37,156 nt of DNA from JANXLO01 sp043762265 (GTDB lineage Bacteria; Armatimonadota; Chthonomonadetes; Chthonomonadales; Chthonomonadaceae), in assembly GCA_043762265.1 (NCBI GenBank), contig JAYUMV010000319.1, positions 1 through 37,156 of the forward strand. Direction: 5' to 3'. This document shows, piece by piece, positions 32,641-37,156 of this stretch. Position 1 is the first letter of the stretch; each line of letters opens with the position of its first letter. The notes below the pieces were generated by a model. That model made no database searches. It saw nothing but the letters and a program-made list of their open reading frames with translations, and had not been told where the DNA came from. The position numbers and the translations under genes were made by a program.

Positions 32641-33063
32641 TCAGGCGAGAACTTCTTCGGGTTTGAACCAGAGGGCGATTTCGGTGGTGGCGGTCTCGAC
32701 GGCGTCGGAGCCGTGGACGAGGTTCGTCTGGACTTCCGTCGTGAAGTCGCCGCGAATCGTGCCGGGGATCGCTTCGAAGGGCTTAAGCGCGCCGATCATA
32801 TTGCGGCAGAGCTTGATCGCGTCGTTGGCCTCCCAAACCATGGCGACGACCGGACCGGAGACGATGAACTCTACCAGTTCGCCGTAGAAGGGCCGCTCTT
32901 TATGCACCGCGTAGTGCGCTTCCGCCAGTTCGCGGCTCGGTTGCAGCAGTTTGAGCGCGACCAGACGCAGGCCGCGCGTCTCAAAGCGGCGGATGATCTC
33001 GCCTGCCAGTCGTCGTTCGACACCGTCCGGCTTGACCATAATAAAAGTTCGTTCGATAGCCAT
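32641..33063 (-). CDS. ndk: Nucleoside-diphosphate kinase
   Basis: A 140-residue enzyme that transfers the gamma phosphate of ATP to nucleoside diphosphates, balancing NTP pools in the cytoplasm. The family signature is complete: ERTFIMVKPDGVERRLAGEI (Lys11), HYAVHKERPFYGELVEFI, GPVVAMVWEG-type as GPVVAMVWEAN, IPGTIRGDF and the catalytic NLVHGSD with His117, the phosphorylated residue. The ATG at 33063 begins the conserved N-terminus; the earlier frame start at 33111 adds an unrelated stretch. A good promoter overlaps the end of the upstream gene, so ndk is transcribed on its own. Length and motifs match ordinary bacterial Ndk. Confidence 0.97.
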   Translation of the reverse strand: MAIERTFIMVKPDGVERRLAGEIIRRFETRGLRLVALKLLQPSRELAEAHYAVHKERPFYGELVEFIVSGPVVAMVWEANDAIKLCRNMIGALKPFEAIPGTIRGDFTTEVQTNLVHGSDAVETATTEIALWFKPEEVLA

Positions 33064-33122
33064 TTTTTCCCCCGTTGGTAGATTGCATCTGTTAAGGCGT
33101 GCTTGTACCACAAAGCGAGACG

Positions 33123-33175
33123 CCGACGTTGCTGTTTTACGTCGGAGTATAGCACCGGAAACCCTGTCTCGTCAA
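33123..33175 (-). promoter_or_regulatory. ndk promoter and leader hairpin
   Basis: On the reverse strand TTGACG (33175-33170) and TATACT (33151-33146) are 18 bp apart; the -35 overlaps the stop codon of the upstream gene. CCGACGT and ACGTCGG (33123-33129 with 33139-33145) form a hairpin near the start of the transcript. Confidence 0.65.
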
Positions 33176-33504
33176 TCGGATCGCACACGTATCTGCACAA
33201 TGCCGTGAACGCCTATGGCTGCCAATATAGCGGCGAGGAGCGCCCAGACGCCTTCCGCGAACAGATTGATACGGTGGATATTCTGCTGCGACTCCGCGAT
33301 GAACACCGCCCGTAAATCGGCAGTACTGCTACTCACCTGGGCGTAGTGCGCATAAGCGGCTTGTAGCGCCGCCCAATCGAAAAGAGCATAGTAGAAGAAA
33401 ATCGTCACACTGATTAGGCCAGGCGCTACGACAAGCAGAAGTAGTACCCAGAAGCCGTTTTTGCCCCGTGAAACCACGGAGCCTTCTGTTTTTTCTTTGT
33501 CCAT
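33172..33504 (-). CDS. Small membrane protein with two helices, unknown function
   Basis: A 110-residue protein with two membrane helices, GFWVLLLLVVAPGLISVTIF near residues 17-40 and a second near 82-102 (FAEGVWALLAAILAAIGVHG). Between them lies a loop of about 40 residues that may be outside and helical (ALQAAYAHYAQVSS). The short N-terminus is charged and likely cytoplasmic. It starts 17 nt after the stop of the multicopper oxidase gene, so the two are probably co-transcribed. No family is recognised. A role with the oxidase is only suggested by position. The ATG at 33504 lacks a strong ribosome site, consistent with translational coupling. Confidence 0.7.
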   Translation of the reverse strand: MDKEKTEGSVVSRGKNGFWVLLLLVVAPGLISVTIFFYYALFDWAALQAAYAHYAQVSSSTADLRAVFIAESQQNIHRINLFAEGVWALLAAILAAIGVHGIVQIRVRSD

Positions 33505-33521
33505 GCTTACTACTACGCGGC

Positions 33522-35618
33522 TTAAGGGGCCTTCAACGCCTGCGACAGATCCCCCTTCCCAAGGGACAAAGTCGATTCATCAAAGCCGAAAGGGCAGCCG
33601 GAGACTATATTCTCAGGGGCATTACCGAAGTCGATCTGGCGGAGGGCGATCCGGTTCGCCTGCGCGACTCTGGCCGAGATCTCCTGGAGCATTCCTCGAC
33701 TGTAGCCGGGATACGTTTTTTCGATGCGGCCATTGCGCGTTACAAGCGCCGTGTAGACGCTTCGTTTGGCTCCATAGGCCTCGATGATTTTGCGGTCGGG
33801 ATCTGCCAGAAGAGGGAATTTGCATCCGACGGTTTTCGCCCAGGTTCGCGCCTCTTCCGGTTTCGCGTTGATGACGCCTACGATGTGGACCGCTTCGCCG
33901 TACTGCGCTGCGAGACGATTCAGGAAGGGAGTCGCGTCTTTGGAGCAGGGGCAGTGGAGTTCGATGAAGAACAGGACGAGGGGCTTTGATCCTGTTAGGG
34001 ACTTCAGGCTGAGCGAGTTGCCGGTCAAATCGGAGGAGGCGAAATCGGGAGCCAGGGTTCCTTGTGTACGTTCGGCTGCCTGCGTCAAATCGGCGGTAAT
34101 CGGATGCTCCTTCATTTCGCGAAAGGCGGCCGCTGCCGGGGAGGCAGGATCCCTTACGACCAGGAACTCGCCCATCAGACCGCCGTCTTCGTGGTTCGCC
34201 ATGTGGCAGTGGTACATGAAGGCATCGGTGTCACTGGCGAAATCCTCGAACTTCGCGATGAAACTCACCGACTCGTTGCGCGGTACGAAGACCGTGTCCT
34301 TCCAGCCCTGCTCATACGGTTCGACCGGCCCGGAACTGCGCGAAACGATCTTGAACTGTACATCGTGAATATGGAAAGAGTGGCCGAAGATACGACCGTT
34401 TTGAATGGTCCACTTTTCGACCGCTCCCAGTTTCACCGTCTGGTTCGTCGTGTGCATCTTGTAGAGTTGCCCATCGAAGGAGAACGGCTCTCCAGGGCGA
34501 TCTGCGGTGATGCGCAGGGTGCGCTCATGCGTCTGGTCGGACTCGGCCCAGAACTGATTTTTGACGAGCGTAGTCGGCAGTTGGGTGATTGCCTGCGCGG
34601 TGGGAGGCGTCACGTTGATGTGCAGCACGCGAAAATCGATATTGTTCAGATAGCCGCCGTTGGGGCGACCTCTTCCCTGCTCCCCACCTGGAAATCCGAA
34701 AGGCTGATTGGAGTTGTACGCCATCAGGTCGAGGGTGGAGCCGACCTTGTCTGTCCCCAGGTTCACCAGAAGTTCGACCCGCTCGCCGACCATCAATTTC
34801 ATACGAGTGATTGGAATGGGCTTGTCTACCAGTCCGCCATCGGTCGCGATGACATAAAACGTGCGGTTATCGCGGAAGCCGAGGTTGTAGCCGCGCTCGA
34901 TTTCGGCGTTCAGGATGCGCAGGCGTACGAACTGCGACGGCAGGCCGACCTCCGGGTCCAGGGTGCCGTTGACGAGTTCGAAGTCTCCGTACTTGTCGTT
35001 GTCGCCCTCCTGGCTGAACTGCTGGGTGGGATAGAAGCGGCGGCTCGTCAGCGCCAGAGGAATGTCGTCCACGCCGTAGGTGCGCGGCAGTTTCAGCGCG
35101 GCTTCGACCGGGTCTTTGATAATGATCATTCCGCCCGCCCCCATCGTGAGCTGCTTCTGCGTCGTCTCGTGCGCATGGGGGTGGTACCAGTAGGTGCCCG
35201 CATGGTTCTTCACGACGAACGCGGGCGACCAGGTCTTGCCGGCAGGAATGAGCTGATGCGGGCCACCGTCCATCATCGCAGGGATGTGGAGGCCGTGCCA
35301 GTGCGTCGTCGTCGGCTCGCCCAGGTCGTTCGTGACGTGGAGTTGAACGTTGTCGCCCTGATTGAAGATCAGCGTCGGACCCCAGAAGCTTTCGTTATTG
35401 TAGGCATAGGTATCCGTCGTCGCGCCTTTCCAGAAGGAAGCCTTTGTCTTATGGAGGTTCAAATGAAAGTTTTGTCCGGAAATCGCCTCAGGTATATGCA
35501 GCTTCTGAAATGGTCGAGCGCTGGTCCGCGCCTGAGCCAGATGCGCGCAGAGCAGTAAGGTGAGGGCGGCGACAAGCAGAGCGCCCATTCGCAAAGAAGG
35601 AAAAAAACTCTTATTCAT
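33522..35618 (-). CDS. Multicopper oxidase fused to a C-terminal redoxin (thioredoxin-fold) domain
   Basis: A 698-residue exported protein combining two enzymes. A signal peptide (MGALLVAALTLLLCAHLAQA) is followed by a multicopper oxidase (about 35-490) with all four ligand clusters: THWHGLH (His106, His108), YWYHPHAH (His146, His148, His150), HSFHIH (413-418) and MYHCHMANHEDGGLM (His470-Cys471-His472, His476, axial Met482). It should oxidise a substrate at the T1 copper and reduce O2 to water. Residues about 520-655 form an AhpC/TSA or redoxin-like domain with a CPC motif (Cys556, Cys558) in LHCPCSKDATPF. The tail ends in SGCPF. The fusion is unusual. The ATG at 35618 has AGGA upstream at 11 nt; 35639 is an alternative. 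Location: periplasm or exterior. Confidence 0.92.
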   Translation of the reverse strand: MNKSFFPSLRMGALLVAALTLLLCAHLAQARTSARPFQKLHIPEAISGQNFHLNLHKTKASFWKGATTDTYAYNNESFWGPTLIFNQGDNVQLHVTNDLGEPTTTHWHGLHIPAMMDGGPHQLIPAGKTWSPAFVVKNHAGTYWYHPHAHETTQKQLTMGAGGMIIIKDPVEAALKLPRTYGVDDIPLALTSRRFYPTQQFSQEGDNDKYGDFELVNGTLDPEVGLPSQFVRLRILNAEIERGYNLGFRDNRTFYVIATDGGLVDKPIPITRMKLMVGERVELLVNLGTDKVGSTLDLMAYNSNQPFGFPGGEQGRGRPNGGYLNNIDFRVLHINVTPPTAQAITQLPTTLVKNQFWAESDQTHERTLRITADRPGEPFSFDGQLYKMHTTNQTVKLGAVEKWTIQNGRIFGHSFHIHDVQFKIVSRSSGPVEPYEQGWKDTVFVPRNESVSFIAKFEDFASDTDAFMYHCHMANHEDGGLMGEFLVVRDPASPAAAAFREMKEHPITADLTQAAERTQGTLAPDFASSDLTGNSLSLKSLTGSKPLVLFFIELHCPCSKDATPFLNRLAAQYGEAVHIVGVINAKPEEARTWAKTVGCKFPLLADPDRKIIEAYGAKRSVYTALVTRNGRIEKTYPGYSRGMLQEISARVAQANRIALRQIDFGNAPENIVSGCPFGFDESTLSLGKGDLSQALKAP

Positions 35619-35640
35619 GGTCGGTTGCATCCTGTTCATA

Positions 35641-35840
35641 GAGGTTGCGCTGAGAGGGGGTAAGCCCTTGAAGATAAGGTCTCCGTGTGCCTACAGGATT
35701 TAGTGTCCAATGTACAGATGAAAATCTGATGAGAAGGCTTGAGCGTACCTGACGGAAGAAGACTAATCGAAAGGCGACCCTGGATAGAACGAGGCGCGAG
35801 GACCTATGTGCAAAAACTGAGGGTATGGGTAGGGCAGAAA
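35641..35840. other. Intergenic region before the oxidase gene
   Basis: About 220 nt precede the oxidase. I see no gene. A small palindrome CAGAT-GAAA-ATCTG at 35715-35728 might be a regulator site; it shows no match to copper-sensor boxes I know. No clear promoter was found. Confidence 0.3.
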
Positions 35841-35883
35841 CGAAAGGAGGCCTGGAGAATTTATGTCTCCCGGCCTCCTTTCG
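35841..35883. terminator. Strong hairpin terminator after the right-end operon
   Basis: CGAAAGGAGGCC and GGAGA (35841-35858) pair with TCTCC and GGCCTCCTTTCG (35866-35883), with one mismatch and a 7-nt loop. On the minus strand TTTC follows. It lies 14 nt past the stop at 35897 and ends the minus-strand operon. Confidence 0.8.
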
Positions 35884-35896
35884 GTTTCGGCATCCG

Positions 35897-36349
35897 TCAT
35901 TTAGGTGGCTTTCGCCAAGCTACCTTTGATCGTTGTTGAAGGACTGTTGCAAGACTTTCCGCGCGGGCTATATCCGCATGGGACATCCCCGGTTCTCTCT
36001 TTGGAAGCCCCGATATATTGGCATGATGGTCACTGTCATCGGGTTCAACGTCCAGTGACGGCGATGTCTCAACCGTTCGGACTAGTCCAACCGTCAACTC
36101 AACGATCCCATGACATGAAGGATGCATGTTGCACAATTGATCGACCGTCCGGTTATAGTTCACCGACAATCCCTTAGTATCGCGAGGGTTACCATTTTCG
36201 TCGGGGTCACGACGCAAGAAAGCTGCACTGCGAAATTCGCCTGTCGCTTGATCCACGAAGCTTTTCTTCAACGCTTTACGATAGATAACGATGGTTTCTG
36301 CAAGTGCGACGCTCGGACCTGTGTTGACATTGGTTTCTTGATTCGCCAT
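35897..36349 (-). CDS. Conserved protein of unknown function (HANI-GLP family), last gene of right-end operon
   Basis: A 150-residue soluble protein with no signal peptide. Visible features: ETIVIYRKALKKSFVDQATG, an FLRRDPDENG stretch, GLSVNYNRTVDQLCNMHPSC (Cys pair), CHGIVELTVGLVRTVE, and LDVEPDDSDHHANISGLP. That last block resembles a conserved signature I remember from small proteins found in pairs with a second unknown gene. The ATG at 36349 lies inside the previous gene (82-bp overlap), so it is translated from within it, probably by coupling. The Cys/His residues could bind metal, but that is a guess. The family name and role are unknown to me. Confidence 0.65.
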   Translation of the reverse strand: MANQETNVNTGPSVALAETIVIYRKALKKSFVDQATGEFRSAAFLRRDPDENGNPRDTKGLSVNYNRTVDQLCNMHPSCHGIVELTVGLVRTVETSPSLDVEPDDSDHHANISGLPKREPGMSHADIARAESLATVLQQRSKVAWRKPPK

Positions 36350-37047
36350 GGATCATGCCGGTTCGATGGACGCCCCAGTCCTTGGGTAGTTGCATACTGG
36401 TTAGAGCGGTGATGAGTTGCGGGAAGGGATGGAACGAGATACTCTAAAACAGGCCATGCGATCTCATCTGTCTGGGAAGTCTTGGATGGCAGATTAGCGA
36501 ACCAGTTTAACTTTTCGCCAAGTGAAGCTTTCGTCACCGAGAAAACAGTATCTTCTCCGGTTTCTGAATAGTGGTATAGATAGGATGATTCGTCTGGTGA
36601 GGGAGGAACAATGAACCGAACGATACGGTCTGTGTTCTTCCATTCTATCCTGAGACCGCCATACCCATCAGGATAAACCGCACCTAGCGGAAAGCCTCCC
36701 TTTATATAGTCGCTAGCTCCGCAGAGCATGCTCCACATTGAGATACTGGCATAACTTGTAGGACGGAGAAAATATTCGTCAAATTCATCTGCATCGGAGA
36801 TCACAGCAAACAGATCTGAGAGGATGCGCATCAGATTGGTGTCGTGAACAGGATTGATGGGAGACGAAGCTGTCCATTTGCTAAATTGTAAGCCAGCGTA
36901 TTGAGGATACACAGATCCGTGCGTGGCCCTTGACAACCACATATTCACTGAGTTGTGCACCAGGGTGTCATATAGGGACGCATGCGTGGGAAGTCCGTCT
37001 TCCAGTGCCCTTAGAATGGAATTTGTGTCCAATACAGGCTTTGACAT
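36268..37047 (-). CDS. Unknown protein, middle gene of right-end operon
   Basis: A 259-residue soluble protein. The N-terminus starts KPVLDTNSILRALEDGLPTH, which looks superficially like a PIN-domain start, but no further PIN acidic residues are arranged as expected, so I do not call it one. The middle (YPDGYGGLRIEWKNTDRIVR, then FIVPPSPDESSYLYHYSETG) matches a pattern I recall in proteins encoded next to HANI-GLP-type genes. The last 20 residues overlap the next gene by 82 bp in another frame. The ATG at 37047 follows the stop of the upstream gene by 8 nt, so the genes form an operon. A real two-gene module is likely; its function is unknown. Confidence 0.65.
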   Translation of the reverse strand: MSKPVLDTNSILRALEDGLPTHASLYDTLVHNSVNMWLSRATHGSVYPQYAGLQFSKWTASSPINPVHDTNLMRILSDLFAVISDADEFDEYFLRPTSYASISMWSMLCGASDYIKGGFPLGAVYPDGYGGLRIEWKNTDRIVRFIVPPSPDESSYLYHYSETGEDTVFSVTKASLGEKLNWFANLPSKTSQTDEIAWPVLEYLVPSLPATHHRSNQYATTQGLGRPSNRHDPWRIKKPMSTQVRASHLQKPSLSIVKR

Positions 37048-37055
37048 GGGAATAT

Positions 37056-37156
37056 CTACTCTTCTGCCGAAACTTCTTCTGCGGTTTCCTCTGGCAAAGT
37101 TCCTATACCTAAAGACTGAAACGCAGCCTCTTGGAATCTCTTGGGATCGGTCTTCT
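37056..37156 (-). CDS. C-terminal end of an upstream gene (5' part outside window)
   Basis: One reverse-strand frame is open from the window edge to a TAG at 37056-37058, giving KTDPKRFQEAAFQSLGIGTL and an acidic tail EETAEEVSAEE. Its stop lies 8 nt before the next ATG, the spacing expected inside an operon. Only 32 residues are visible, so no function can be given. An alternative is an untranslated leader; the acidic protein-like tail and close spacing favour coding. Confidence 0.5.
   Translation of the reverse strand, partial: KTDPKRFQEAAFQSLGIGTLPEETAEEVSAEE

Noticed and set aside
34062..35558. 498-codon plus-strand frame opposite the multicopper oxidase
   Set aside because: The minus strand encodes all copper-ligand motifs. 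This frame is a mirror effect of codon bias.
35739..35939. 66-codon plus-strand ORF between the oxidase and right-end operon
   Set aside because: It runs straight through a strong terminator hairpin and has no ribosome site.
36268..37047. PIN-domain toxin
   Set aside because: Only the first few residues (LDTN) resemble a PIN domain. The rest lacks the expected acidic residues.
1..37156. CRISPR array, rRNA, tRNA, intact prophage or transposase gene
   Set aside because: No spaced direct repeats, conserved RNA sequence or transposase/integrase motifs were seen anywhere in the window.

Overview
The window reads as the chromosome of a free-living, Gram-negative-type bacterium with about 55-60% GC. 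Lipoproteins with lipoboxes, an outer-membrane beta-barrel remnant and an RND efflux pump imply an outer membrane. Strong AGGAG ribosome sites, frequent TTG starts, FHA/PP2C/Ser-Thr kinase signalling, a SARP/BTAD-type regulator with an NB-ARC ATPase, and many TPR and HEAT proteins fit Armatimonadota (Capsulimonas/Chthonomonas-like). That placement is inference from gene content, because no rRNA or other phylogenetic marker is present.

Layout. 1-2072 (-): the N-terminal 690 codons of a large BTAD/NB-ARC regulator, cut by the window edge. 2185-6878 (+): a beta-barrel gene remnant, then a likely operon of two lipoproteins (the second with a legume-lectin-like domain) and a secreted TPR protein. 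7160-8463 (+): a TauE/SafE permease coupled to an FKBP prolyl isomerase. They are separated from a convergent DUF6941-like gene by a nested inverted repeat. 9253-14408 (+): a signalling operon behind a near-consensus promoter, in the order FHA protein, 32-residue membrane peptide, PP2C phosphatase with an outside propeller-like domain, and membrane Ser/Thr kinase. 14453-16274 (+): a separately promoted, membrane-anchored HEAT-repeat protein with its own terminator. 16465-17697 (+): an accessory patch with a truncated HNH endonuclease gene ending in a palindromic element, a small ORF, and an overlapping gene pair ending in a nucleotidyltransferase-fold protein. 17713-20962 (-): a pilin-like protein, a YihY-family membrane protein and a CoiA-like nuclease. 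21153-26970 (-): a three-gene operon of a large secreted TPR protein, an orphan sugar-type ABC ATPase and a secreted BNR/sialidase-like propeller.

27082-32543 (+): a TetR repressor with a perfect-consensus promoter, a membrane-fusion protein and an RND pump. Two similar odd-centred palindromes, one at the tetR start site and one before the adaptor gene, suggest autoregulated control of the pump. A bidirectional terminator separates it from ndk (-). 33172-35618 (-): a multicopper oxidase fused to a thioredoxin-fold redoxin domain, followed by a small two-helix membrane protein. 35841-37156 (-): a terminator and three closely packed genes of unknown function, two overlapping by 82 bp and the first running off the window edge.

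No rRNA, tRNA, CRISPR array, intact transposase or prophage was seen. The best candidates for new biology are the FHA/small peptide/PP2C/kinase module, the oxidase-redoxin fusion, the TPR/ABC ATPase/BNR operon, the overlapping pair with a DxN nucleotidyltransferase, and the overlapping unknown operon at the right end.
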